From a bacterium (GTDB lineage Bacteria > Myxococcota_A > UBA9160 > UBA4427): DNA of 64,000 nt. Every line of letters begins with the position of its first letter. Positions within the stretch are counted from its first letter, which is position 1. The notes under the pieces were generated by a model. The model was not told the DNA's origin. It made no database searches and saw only the letters and a list, made by a program, of their open reading frames with translations. Location of the stretch: contig JANSYR010000006.1 in NCBI GenBank assembly GCA_024742285.1, forward strand, positions 264,622 to 328,621, read 5' to 3'. Of this stretch, positions 9,130 through 17,667 are shown piece after piece. The translations under genes were made by a program, and so were the position numbers.

Positions 9130-10239
9130 ATGCCGATCAGCCCCATGGACGACTACCTCGCCCACCAGACCACCGACACCTTCGACCACGTCTTCACGAG
9201 CGACCGCAACTTCTTCGACCGCTACTACTTCAATCTCCACGCGTCGAGCGACGAGCTCTTCATGGTCTTCGGCCTCGGCCAGTATCCGAACCTCGGGGTG
9301 ACCGACGCCTTCGCCTCGATCTCCCACGGCGACACCCAGTACACGGTTCGCGCGTCCCGCGAGCTCGGCAGCGACCGGATGGACACGTCCTGCGGCCCCT
9401 TCAAGTTCGAGGTCCTCGAGGGACTCAAGAAGCTCCGGATCCAGTGCGACGACAACGAGTGGGGCCTCGCCTTCGACGTGACCTGGGACGGCGCGCAGCC
9501 TCCGCTCGAGGAGCCCAAGTCGATCAAGAAGAGCTTCAACCGCACGGTCATGGAGAACGCGCGCTTCGCCCAGACCGGCTGCTACACGGGCTCCCTCGAG
9601 ATCGACGGCCAGCACTACACGGTCGAGCCCACGAAATGGAAGGGCGCGCGGGACCGCTCCTGGGGCGTACGCGGCGTGGGCGAGCCCGAGCCGCCGGGCA
9701 TCCGCGTGACCGAGGAGCGCGCCCACGGCTTCTTCCACAACTGGATGCCGATGCAGTTCGACGACTACATGATCAAGACCTTCATCGAGGAGGGCCCCGA
9801 CGGCGAGCGCCAGATGGAGGAAGGGATCAAGGTCTGGAACTACGGAATCGACAAGCCCAACGAGATCCTCGGCTCCCCGAACCACAAGATGCGGTACCAC
9901 TCGGGCACGCGGGAGGTCGCCGGCGCGACGATCGGCTACGCGAACAGCGACCTGACCGTCGAGAACGTCCCGCTCCGGACGGTCAACCTCGGCATGGGCT
10001 CGGGCTACATCAACACCGACGGCTGGGGCCACGGCGTCTACCAGGGCAAGGAGAAGGTCGAGGGCGTCAAGTACGACGTCTCGACCCCGGCGAAGCGCGC
10101 CGAAGTCTTCGGCCTGAACGAGACCCTCTGCCGCTTCGAAGCCAGCAACGGCGACGTCGGCTACGGCATGCACGAGAACTTCATCGTCGGGATCTATCGA
10201 CCCTACGGGTTCGACGAACCGGGCACAATGGCGCCCTGA
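9130..10239 (+). CDS. Lipocalin-like protein of unknown function, paralogue of the one at 42.7 kb
   Basis: A 369-residue soluble protein with no signal peptide. It is collinear with the product at 42727-43863. Shared blocks include DDYxxHQT at the N-terminus, YPNLGVTD, GPFKFEVLEGLKKLRI, DDNEWG and the very conserved DRSWGVRGVGEP. The beta-rich sequence and the DRSWGxR block remind me of the AttH/CrtC-like lipocalin-fold families and of proteins catalogued as DUF7064/DUF7065; I could not verify that. Such genes often lie among lipid or steroid catabolism genes, in keeping with the acyl-CoA dehydrogenase next door. AGAGGA precedes the start. Confidence 0.8.
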   Translation: MPISPMDDYLAHQTTDTFDHVFTSDRNFFDRYYFNLHASSDELFMVFGLGQYPNLGVTDAFASISHGDTQYTVRASRELGSDRMDTSCGPFKFEVLEGLKKLRIQCDDNEWGLAFDVTWDGAQPPLEEPKSIKKSFNRTVMENARFAQTGCYTGSLEIDGQHYTVEPTKWKGARDRSWGVRGVGEPEPPGIRVTEERAHGFFHNWMPMQFDDYMIKTFIEEGPDGERQMEEGIKVWNYGIDKPNEILGSPNHKMRYHSGTREVAGATIGYANSDLTVENVPLRTVNLGMGSGYINTDGWGHGVYQGKEKVEGVKYDVSTPAKRAEVFGLNETLCRFEASNGDVGYGMHENFIVGIYRPYGFDEPGTMAP

Positions 10240-10266
10240 CCCGCGCGGGCGGGTCTGCGCGCCCGC

Positions 10267-11538
10267 TCAGTCTTCCTGCACGCCCTTCGGCGCCCTCTGC
10301 TTCATGAAGCCGAAGAGGTAGCCCGCGACGCGCCGCATCTGGATCTCCTCCGCGCCCTCGGTGATCCGGTAGCGGCGGTGGTGTCGGTAGATGTGCTCGA
10401 AGGGCTTGTGGCGCGAGTAGCCGAGACCGCCGTGGACCTGCATGGCGCGGTCCGCCGCCTCGCAGCAGAGCCGATTCGACCAGTAGTTGCACATCGAGAC
10501 CTTGTCCGAGACCGAGAAGGCCCCGTACTGGTCCATCTGCCAGGCCGTCTTGTGGATCAGCGCCCGGAGCATCTCGCACTGGGTCTGGAGCTCGACGAGC
10601 GGGAACTGGATGCCCTGGTTCGTGGCGAGGGGCTTGCCGAAGGGCGCGCGGGTCTTCGCATACTCGATCGACTCGTCGATGCAGAACTGGGCGGCGCCGA
10701 GAGACGACGCCGCCTGACGGATCCGGTTCTCGTTGAAGAAGTGCTGGACGACCTGCAGGCCCCGCCCCTCTTCCCCGAAGATCGACGAGTGCGGAACCCG
10801 GACGTCCTGCATCGTGAAGCGGCCGTGGTCCGTCGGCATGTTGAAGGTCCAGAGGAGCTCCTCGACCTTGAAGCCCTCGCTATCCGTCGGCACGAGGAAC
10901 GCGGTGATCCCGTGGCCGTCGCCGGGCCCGCCGTCGGTCCGCGCCATCACCATCGCGTGGGCGGCGTTGTGGATGCCGGTGTTCCAGCTCTTCTCGCCGT
11001 TCAGGATCCAGTCGTCGCCATCGCGGACGCCGCTCGTCTCCATGTGCGTCGCGTCGGAGCCGTGAGCGCTCTCGGTGATGCCGAACGTGAAGCCGCGCCG
11101 CCCGGCCGCAGCGTCCTCGAGCCAGTTCGCCTTCTGCTCCTCGCTTCCGTAGTGCAGGAGCAGCAGGAGGCCGACGCTGTTCCCGACGATCGAGTGCTCG
11201 TTCTGGAGGTCGTTGTGGAGCCCCAGCCCCTTCCGCGCGAGGTGCTCGCGGATCACGGCCATCCCGAGGTTGGTGCCGTCCCGGCCGCCGTACTCCTCGG
11301 GGAAGGCGTAGCGATAATGACCGGCCGCGTCCGCGCGCCGCTTCGCCTCTCTCAGGAGCGCCTCCCATTCCTCGGTCGGTCGCCCGCCCTCTTCCCAGTT
11401 TGTGCGCGCGTCCTCTCGCCGATGGTCGAAGAAGCGGACGTTGTCGTTTTCCTCCTCGAGCGGCCGGATCTCGGCCTCGATGAAGCGGTCGAGCTCGTCG
11501 AGGTAGTCCTGCAGGTCCTGCGGAATCTCGAAATCCAA
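10267..11538 (-). CDS. Acyl-CoA dehydrogenase family protein
   Basis: A 423-residue FAD-dependent acyl-CoA dehydrogenase, oxidising an acyl-CoA at alpha-beta carbons. The flavin-binding segment FTFGITESAHGSDATHMET, the mid-domain WILNGEKSWNTG and the C-terminal RYRITEGAEEIQM with a potential catalytic glutamate are all present. Its form (NEHSIVGN, a 420-residue chain, partner kinase next door) resembles the long-chain or ACAD10/11-like branch. The start is a TTG at 11538, supported by GGAGGG eight bases upstream. It is 25 bases downstream of the phosphotransferase gene and most likely cotranscribed. Confidence 0.93.
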   Translation of the reverse strand: MDFEIPQDLQDYLDELDRFIEAEIRPLEEENDNVRFFDHRREDARTNWEEGGRPTEEWEALLREAKRRADAAGHYRYAFPEEYGGRDGTNLGMAVIREHLARKGLGLHNDLQNEHSIVGNSVGLLLLLHYGSEEQKANWLEDAAAGRRGFTFGITESAHGSDATHMETSGVRDGDDWILNGEKSWNTGIHNAAHAMVMARTDGGPGDGHGITAFLVPTDSEGFKVEELLWTFNMPTDHGRFTMQDVRVPHSSIFGEEGRGLQVVQHFFNENRIRQAASSLGAAQFCIDESIEYAKTRAPFGKPLATNQGIQFPLVELQTQCEMLRALIHKTAWQMDQYGAFSVSDKVSMCNYWSNRLCCEAADRAMQVHGGLGYSRHKPFEHIYRHHRRYRITEGAEEIQMRRVAGYLFGFMKQRAPKGVQED

Positions 11539-11563
11539 AATCGTGCCCTCCGGCGTGCGGGGT

Positions 11564-12994
11564 TCAGTCCTCGTTCGCCGCGAGCGCGGCGGCGAGTCCC
11601 GAGTAGCGGGGTTGGTCGATGGCGAGCTGGTTCACGACGGTCACGCGGAGGTGATCCGCGAGACCGGGACGATCGAGCGCGACGGAGCCGTCGCGCAGCC
11701 CCTCGGCGAGGCGTCGCCGAAGCGCGTCGATCGGCTCGGCGGCCTCGGCTCCGAGCAGCGCGACGAGACGCGCCTGCTCGGCGGCGACGTGGGCGGGTCC
11801 GCGGGTGAGCTCGCGAAGCACGATGTCGAGGGAGTTCGAGGCCACGAGCGACAGGAACGCATCCCGCCCCTTCAGTCGCCCGCGCAGGTCGTTCCTCAGG
11901 AAGTCGCGCACGCTCTCCAGCAGCTCGTCGGTCCGCGGCATGTCGAGCGAGCTCGCCGCCGGTCCCTCCGCGACGAGCTCGACGGGACCGGGGATGATCA
12001 GGTTCGCGCAGTCGACCTGACACTCGGAGCTGCGTCGCGCGATCCCCGGTCGTTCGACGCTCGCGTCCACGCCGCCCCGATACATCGCCGCCATCTGCAG
12101 CGTCCCGACCGCCCACCAGAACGAACCGAAGACCTCCCACCAGCGAAGGTGATCCGGCGTGATCCGGATCCCCGATTCGGTTTCGTAGCCCTCGAGGAGC
12201 GACTCGCGCGAGCCGAAGCCACCCACGGGCTGGTCGTGGCGACCGAAGCGCCAGGAGTTGGTGCAGATCCAGCCGAGGTCGCGTACGGGGTCGCCGAGAT
12301 AGGCGACCTCCCAGTCGAGCACGGCCATGATCCCGTCCGGCGTGATCATCAGGTTGCCGTTCCGGAAATCGTTGTGGACGAGGCGCGGCGTGTCGTAGAT
12401 CGGCTCGGGGAGATGGTCGAGCAGCCAACGCGCCGTGTAGTCGATCATCGGCTGCGGGGTGTCGTAGGCGCGATAGCCCGCCCAGAGCTGCTCCACGTAG
12501 GCCCGGGTCGACTGCTCTTCGAGGAACGAAGACAGCCCGGCGGCGACGGGATCGACACCGTGGATCCGCGCCAGGATCCGACCGCACTCGAAGGCCAGCG
12601 TCGGACGGACGGCCTCGAGCGCCGGATCCTTCAGGATCTTTCCGCCGAGGGTCTCGCCCTCGAGCCACTCCATGAGGAAGCCCTCGCCGAGGCCGTCGTC
12701 CTCCTCGAGCACCAGTACGACCGCAGGCTCCGGCACCCCCACCTGCCGGGCGACCTGCATGAGCCGCGCCTCGCCCGCGAGACCGGGTCCCGGGTTCGCG
12801 CCCGTGCGCTCCTTCGAACCACCACCGGCCGCGCGGCGGAACGCCAGGGTCCGCGGCCCGCCGGTCGCCTCGATCTCGACGCGATAGGTCTCCTGACTCG
12901 CTCCGCCGGAGAGTCGACGAACGGACACGAGCGCGGCGAAGTCGGAGAGTCCGCGCGTGAGCGCCGCGGCGAGTCGGGCGTCGAAGTCTTCCAT
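11564..12994 (-). CDS. APH-family phosphotransferase with extra C-terminal domain
   Basis: A 476-residue protein. Residues 1-330 form an aminoglycoside-phosphotransferase-like kinase: SGGASQETYRVE near 29-40, the catalytic loop HNDFRNGN at 207-214 and the metal-binding LDWE at 226-229. Residues from about 360 on form a separate helical domain (TDELLESVRDFLRNDL, LELTRGPAH-like segment) that I believe is the DUF6285 type, unverified. The pairing with an acyl-CoA dehydrogenase recalls eukaryotic ACAD10/ACAD11, where an APH domain phosphorylates 4-hydroxyacyl-CoA before the dehydrogenase domain acts. By analogy this pair may process hydroxyacyl-CoAs rather than antibiotics. Confidence 0.9.
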   Translation of the reverse strand: MEDFDARLAAALTRGLSDFAALVSVRRLSGGASQETYRVEIEATGGPRTLAFRRAAGGGSKERTGANPGPGLAGEARLMQVARQVGVPEPAVVLVLEEDDGLGEGFLMEWLEGETLGGKILKDPALEAVRPTLAFECGRILARIHGVDPVAAGLSSFLEEQSTRAYVEQLWAGYRAYDTPQPMIDYTARWLLDHLPEPIYDTPRLVHNDFRNGNLMITPDGIMAVLDWEVAYLGDPVRDLGWICTNSWRFGRHDQPVGGFGSRESLLEGYETESGIRITPDHLRWWEVFGSFWWAVGTLQMAAMYRGGVDASVERPGIARRSSECQVDCANLIIPGPVELVAEGPAASSLDMPRTDELLESVRDFLRNDLRGRLKGRDAFLSLVASNSLDIVLRELTRGPAHVAAEQARLVALLGAEAAEPIDALRRRLAEGLRDGSVALDRPGLADHLRVTVVNQLAIDQPRYSGLAAALAANED

Positions 12995-13154
12995 CGGCGT
13001 TCGACTCTAGTCGAACGCCACGCCCCCCCGCATTGGACGCGGAGTACACGCGCCGGCCGCGCGACGCGAAGGCTCAGGCGGACGGTCGAAACACGAGCGG
13101 CGCGACGACCGAAGTCGACGCGCCGCCGGCGCTTCCCCCGTACGCTTCGGAAGA

Positions 13155-13190
13155 AGCGGTACTCCTCCGCTCAGGAGCGGTACTCCTCCG
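13155..13190. repeat. 15-bp direct repeat across a stop codon
   Basis: AGCGGTACTCCTCCG occurs at 13155-13169 and again at 13176-13190, a period of 21 bases. The right copy encodes the last residues (EEYR) of the decarboxylase-like gene ending at 13171, and the left copy repeats them just past the stop in the same frame. Confidence 0.85.
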
Positions 13191-13980
13191 GATAGCTGCT
13201 CCAGTCGATCTCGCGGATCGGCCCGCCCATCTTGCCGGGCCAGCGCGAGCTGCCGATCGTGTCGACGAAGGGCCAGAACGCATCCGGGTCGAGCGCGCCC
13301 TGGCGCGAGATCTCGCGCTGGATCGGCTTGCCGATCGCGAGATAGGCCTCGACCTCACCCAGGATCGGGAGCCGCTCGGCGATCGGGTCCCACGGGCTCT
13401 CCCGCAGGAGCAGCTCGCCTTCGACCTTCTCGCGGTAGACCGGCTGGGTCCTCGACTCGACGGAGACGACGAAGGGTTCGATGTCGTAGGCCTTCTCGGC
13501 GCCGCCGACCGCGCGGGAGCACTTGATCCACCACTGGAAGTCGTGCTCCTCCTCCGGCATCTCGAGGGCGCCCGCGGTCCGTCCCTTGTACTCGAGGAAC
13601 GTGTATCCCTGGTGTGTGCAGCGCGCCTTGACCGCTTCGCCGATCCGGTAGTACTCGATCTCGCAGGGGAACTTGGGCTGCCCGTTCATGTCCTTCGAGA
13701 TGTAGATCGCGCTCTCCTGGTCGATCCCGTACCCGAGGCAGTACCGGCCCTTCTGTCCCCGGTAGTCCGCGTCGACGTCGATCACGACGCCGAACTCCGG
13801 CTCGTCCGGCACCGGAATCAGATAGATGTTGAGGTGCACGTTCGAGGTGTCCGAGGGCTCGAGCCCCGGCGGAAGCAGCTCGGCGAGCTTCGCCGGGTCG
13901 GTCGGATACTTGATCCGGAGATTGGGCCAACCGAGCACTTCGCCGGGGTTGATCTTGAAGGCGTCGTTCGGAATGGACAT
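13171..13980 (-). CDS. Acetoacetate decarboxylase-like protein
   Basis: A 269-residue protein of the acetoacetate decarboxylase superfamily. The region QPKFPCEIEYYR holds Lys103 at the place of the Schiff-base lysine of the family (the xPK motif), and GRYCLGYGIDQESAIYISKD precedes it as usual. Many relatives are aldolase-dehydratases or uncharacterised, so decarboxylation is not certain. The start at 13980 is firm: AGGAGG lies five bases upstream. It is the last gene of the TetR/SDR/amidohydrolase set and probably acts on a keto-acid intermediate of that pathway (inference). Confidence 0.85.
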   Translation of the reverse strand: MSIPNDAFKINPGEVLGWPNLRIKYPTDPAKLAELLPPGLEPSDTSNVHLNIYLIPVPDEPEFGVVIDVDADYRGQKGRYCLGYGIDQESAIYISKDMNGQPKFPCEIEYYRIGEAVKARCTHQGYTFLEYKGRTAGALEMPEEEHDFQWWIKCSRAVGGAEKAYDIEPFVVSVESRTQPVYREKVEGELLLRESPWDPIAERLPILGEVEAYLAIGKPIQREISRQGALDPDAFWPFVDTIGSSRWPGKMGGPIREIDWSSYPEEYRS

Positions 13981-14038
13981 GGCGTCCTCCTGTTCTTGGG
14001 TCGCCGCGGCGCGTCGACGCAAGGAAGTGTAGTGCGGC

Positions 14039-15289
14039 CTAGGCCGGCTGCTCCAGCTGGAACTGGCTCTTCTCGGGGCCGATCCGGTCGACGAGGGGCT
14101 GGAGCGCCGCCACATCGAAGCCGTAGAACTCGGCGGCGTTGCCTCCGAGGATCGCGGCGATCTCCTCCTCCGGGAGCCCGCCGAGCACCTCGACCATCAT
14201 CTTCTGCGTCGCGGGCCAGGTCCCTTCCGGATGGGGGTAGTCCGACCCCCACATGATCGTCCCGAGACCGATCTCGTGGCGGAGCTCCGCCTCCCGGCGC
14301 GACATGGCCGAGCTGCCGACCTTGATGTTCCGCCGGAAGTACTCCGAGGGCTTCATCGAAAGGTGCTTCTTGTATCCCGTGCCGAGCTTGGCCGAGAAGT
14401 GGTGGTCGCCGTAGCGCTGATCCATCAGGTGGAGCAGCTCCGGCACCCAGATCGTCGAGCCCTCGGTGACGGCGGTCTTGAGCGTGGGGAAGCGTTCGAA
14501 GACACCGCCCCAGATCATGTAGACGAGCGGACGCGTGAGCCACCACGCGACCTCGGTCACGTAGATGCCGAGCGCCCCGGGCAGCTCGACCGGCGGCTCC
14601 GAGAGCTGCTCCGGATCCCGGGCGCGGAAGATGTCGAGCCCGTAGTACTCGTGCATCGGCGCGGCGCCCGAATGGAAGTGGATCACCATCGCGCGCTCGG
14701 CGCAGGCGCGCCAGATCGGGTCGTACTTCGGGTGGTGGTAGGGATCCTGGCCCGTGAACATGTGGGGCAACATGATTCCGCGAAGGCCGTTCTCCTTCGC
14801 CCACTCGATCTCGGCGACCGCCTGGTCGACACCCCAGAAGGGCGTGATCAGCGCGAGGCCGTAGCGCCGCTCCGGACTCTCCGAGCAGAACCCGGACATC
14901 CAGCGGTTGTGCGCGCGGCAGCCGGCCCACTGGTGCTCCGGGTCGACGCCGACCGGCATCAGCCCCAGGTCGCCGCCGAAGGGCGGCGAGTTCTCCTCCG
15001 TCAGGCCGTCGACGAAGAGGATCTCCGCCGCGACGCCGTCTGCGTCCAGGACCTCGTTGCGCCGGTCGCCGTCCCACGCGCCCGCCAGGCCGTGGGCCTT
15101 GTCGGAGGCCCACTGCTGGCTCTCCTGGCGCATCTCGAGGCGCTCGCCGGCGAGCTCGAGCGCCTTCATGCGCGCTTCGTTCTGGCGGTCGAATTCGTCC
15201 CGGTACTGCGGGTCGAGGTAGTCGCGATAGACCTCCGGCCGAGGTCCGGCGTGGCCATCGGAAGAGATCACGAGATAGCGATCCGTCAT
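14039..15289 (-). CDS. Amidohydrolase-family protein (copy 1 of a pair)
   Basis: A 416-residue Amidohydro_2 protein of the ACMSD-like decarboxylase/hydrolase group. It opens with LVISSDGHAG, where the first metal histidine follows a DG. It has HFHSGAAP in the middle and IMWGSDYPHPEGTWPATQ near the C-terminus, where the aspartate binds metal. It is homologous along its length to the next protein upstream (15371-16633). AGGAGA precedes the ATG. The two copies with an SDR and a decarboxylase-like partner suggest sequential or paired steps on an aromatic or cyclic substrate; the substrate is unknown. Confidence 0.88.
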   Translation of the reverse strand: MTDRYLVISSDGHAGPRPEVYRDYLDPQYRDEFDRQNEARMKALELAGERLEMRQESQQWASDKAHGLAGAWDGDRRNEVLDADGVAAEILFVDGLTEENSPPFGGDLGLMPVGVDPEHQWAGCRAHNRWMSGFCSESPERRYGLALITPFWGVDQAVAEIEWAKENGLRGIMLPHMFTGQDPYHHPKYDPIWRACAERAMVIHFHSGAAPMHEYYGLDIFRARDPEQLSEPPVELPGALGIYVTEVAWWLTRPLVYMIWGGVFERFPTLKTAVTEGSTIWVPELLHLMDQRYGDHHFSAKLGTGYKKHLSMKPSEYFRRNIKVGSSAMSRREAELRHEIGLGTIMWGSDYPHPEGTWPATQKMMVEVLGGLPEEEIAAILGGNAAEFYGFDVAALQPLVDRIGPEKSQFQLEQPA

Positions 15290-15370
15290 GGTCGTCTCCT
15301 GGATGCGTCGGGCGGCTGCGGAGGAGGCGCTTGGTAGGCGCGTAGGACGTGCGCCGTGGGCGGCGGGGCG

Positions 15371-16633
15371 TCAGCCCTGGCCGCGGATCTGCGCGATGGT
15401 CGGGCCGATTTCGTTCGCGATCGGCTGGAGCTTGTCCTCGTCGAAGCCGTAGATCCGAGCCGCGTTGAGGCCGAGGATGTCCCGGATCTCCTGCTCCGGG
15501 TACGTCCCGAAGGTCTCCTGGAGCTCTTTCATGGTGGACGGCCAGGTCCCTTCCAGGTGCGGGTAGTCCGTGCCCCACATCAGCTTGTCCACGCCGACCT
15601 CGTCCTTGAACTTCGCCTCGTGCGGGCGGAGGAAGGACGCGCCCACGAAGCAGTTCTGCTCGTAGTAGCCGGTCGGGCTCTTCGAGAGGTCCTTCGTGAA
15701 GTGCTTGAAGATCGGGTCCGCCGCCTTGAACTCGAGGACCCGGAGCTTCTCGACGATCCAGCCGACCCCGACCTCCGTCAGGATGTACTTGAGATCAGGG
15801 TGTCGCTCGAAGGCCCCCGACCACATGAGCGCGGTGAAGGGTCGCTGCGCCCACATGTCCACCTCGCTGATGAACATCGCCGTCGCGCACTCGACGTCGC
15901 CGTAGTCGGGCGCCCAGCCCGAGTGGGTCTGGAGCGGCATGTCGAGCTCTTCGCAGACGGCCCAGATCGGCTCGTAGCGGGGATGGTGGTAGAAGGGGTG
16001 CGTCCCCGTGCTCGAGGGCAGAAGCACGCCGCCCCAGAGTCCCATCGCCTTCGCGTCGCGGATCTCCTGCACCGTCACGTCGATGTCGTCGACGTTGATG
16101 AGGGCCACGCCGGCCATCCGTTCCGGGTGGGTGCTGCAGAAGTCGGCCAGCCAGCGGTTGTAGGAGCGGCAGCCTTCGAGGTTCTGCTCGGGGCTCACGT
16201 CGTGGCGATACTGCATGAGCCCCGCGCCGAAGGGCGCCATCTGCGGGAAGATGATCTCTCCTGCGACGCCGTCGTCGTCGAGCTCCTTCATTCGGACCGT
16301 CGCGTCCCACTCCCCCGGCCTCGGCGCGAAGGGATTGGCCGGGTCGGAGAGCATGTCGAGCAGGTCCTGGTCGCTCGGAGCGACGTTCGGGTCCGACATC
16401 GCCTTCATGCGATTGCCGCCCTGCTCGCCCGCGCCCTCGCTGTAGGCCTCGACCGCCTCCTGGTCGAAGAAGGTCCCGACGCGATTCATCATCTCGCGGG
16501 TGTACTGGACCCACCAGGCATTGGCGGCGTCGTGGTACCGGGGATCCATGTGCTCGTTGTAACCGGACGGCAGCGTACCGGCGTGGCAGTCCGAGCTGAT
16601 GATCAGGACGGGATCGTTCGTGTCTGCGCTCAT
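15371..16633 (-). CDS. Amidohydrolase-family protein (copy 2 of a pair)
   Basis: A 420-residue paralogue of the neighbouring amidohydrolase. Matching blocks are LIISSDCHAGTLP (Cys in place of Gly before the metal histidine), LQTHSGWAPDYGD, and LMWGTDYPHLEGTWPSTMKE. The shared YxxHMDPRYHD-type N-terminal block and the tail LQPIANEIGP confirm common descent. It lies 91 bases after the SDR gene and 81 bases before its paralogue, all on the minus strand, so one transcript is likely. The reaction is not known. Confidence 0.88.
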   Translation of the reverse strand: MSADTNDPVLIISSDCHAGTLPSGYNEHMDPRYHDAANAWWVQYTREMMNRVGTFFDQEAVEAYSEGAGEQGGNRMKAMSDPNVAPSDQDLLDMLSDPANPFAPRPGEWDATVRMKELDDDGVAGEIIFPQMAPFGAGLMQYRHDVSPEQNLEGCRSYNRWLADFCSTHPERMAGVALINVDDIDVTVQEIRDAKAMGLWGGVLLPSSTGTHPFYHHPRYEPIWAVCEELDMPLQTHSGWAPDYGDVECATAMFISEVDMWAQRPFTALMWSGAFERHPDLKYILTEVGVGWIVEKLRVLEFKAADPIFKHFTKDLSKSPTGYYEQNCFVGASFLRPHEAKFKDEVGVDKLMWGTDYPHLEGTWPSTMKELQETFGTYPEQEIRDILGLNAARIYGFDEDKLQPIANEIGPTIAQIRGQG

Positions 16634-16724
16634 GGCGTGGACTCCTCGAATTTCGGGTCGCGACTCGTTTCGGATATCAGGAAAACAGAAGCGGGACGGG
16701 CGATCCGCTCGTCGCGCTTCGGGC

Positions 16725-17600
16725 CTAGGAAAGCCCCATGTGCTCGAGCTCGATCGGGCACTCTCCGGCGGCGAGCTTCTTCGCCCGCTCGACGAGCGTG
16801 GCCTCCATCGTCTCTCGACCGATCATGATCACGAAGTCTTCGTTGCGGATGCCCTCGAGGCAGAACTGCGCGAGCTCGTCGAGATCCTGGACGGGCATCT
16901 CGAAGCCCGCCGCCTTCGCGCCCTCCATGAAGGCGTCGAAGGTCGTCTCCTGGGACGCGTCGACCTCGTTCTCGCGCGCGAGCTCCGCGGGTCGGTTCCG
17001 CTTGGTCGTCCAAATGCCCGTGTCGAGCATCCCGCCGGAGGGGTAGAAGATCGCCGCGCGGAGGTTCGTCCCGCGGCCGATGAGCTGCGCCGCGAGGCAC
17101 TCGGTCATCGTCGAGACGGCGGCCTTGCTCGAGGCATAGACGACCTGCTGCGCGAGCGGCGAGATCCCGCCGTCACCCGAGGACGTGTTCAGCACGTAAC
17201 CCTCTTCACCGGACGCGATCATGCGCGGTACGAAGGCCTGGATGCCATGGGCGACGCCCGCGACGTTCACGCCGTGGACCCACGTGAAGTCCGAGGGCTC
17301 GGTCTCCCAGACGTCCAGGTTCGGGGCCGAGACCCCGGCGTTGTTGAAGAGGATGTGGCACGCGCCGTGCTTCTCGAACGTGTAGTCGGCGAGGGCCTGG
17401 ACCGAGGCCGGATCCGAGACGTCGGTCACGACGCCGCTGACCGCGTCCCCGAGCTCTTCGCAGGTCGCCTTCAGGACCGGCTCTTCGACGTCACCGATCA
17501 CGACCTTCATGCCGACACCGACGAACGCCTTGACGAGGGCCTTGCCGATCCCGCCGGCGCCGCCGGTCACGACCGCGACCTTGTCCTTGAAATCCTTCAT
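16725..17600 (-). CDS. Short-chain dehydrogenase/reductase (SDR)
   Basis: A 291-residue classical SDR, an NAD(P)-dependent alcohol/ketone oxidoreductase. The Rossmann motif is TGGAGGIG at 12-19, NNAG is at 86-89 and the active site is TSSGDGG with Tyr155 and Lys159 in VYASSK. The aspartate after the second strand (IGDVEE) suggests a preference for NAD(H). A C-terminal extension of about 40 residues follows the usual core. It is the first structural gene after the TetR regulator. Confidence 0.92.
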   Translation of the reverse strand: MKDFKDKVAVVTGGAGGIGKALVKAFVGVGMKVVIGDVEEPVLKATCEELGDAVSGVVTDVSDPASVQALADYTFEKHGACHILFNNAGVSAPNLDVWETEPSDFTWVHGVNVAGVAHGIQAFVPRMIASGEEGYVLNTSSGDGGISPLAQQVVYASSKAAVSTMTECLAAQLIGRGTNLRAAIFYPSGGMLDTGIWTTKRNRPAELARENEVDASQETTFDAFMEGAKAAGFEMPVQDLDELAQFCLEGIRNEDFVIMIGRETMEATLVERAKKLAAGECPIELEHMGLS

Positions 17601-17667
17601 CTCGATGTCGTCTCCTGTTCGAGTACGTCTGCGTACTCAGGGGGCCCGCGTCTCCCGACGCGGGAAT

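Noticed and set aside
11564..12994. Aminoglycoside resistance gene
   Set aside because: The APH-fold protein lies with an acyl-CoA dehydrogenase and has an extra C-terminal domain; an acyl-CoA pathway role is more likely.
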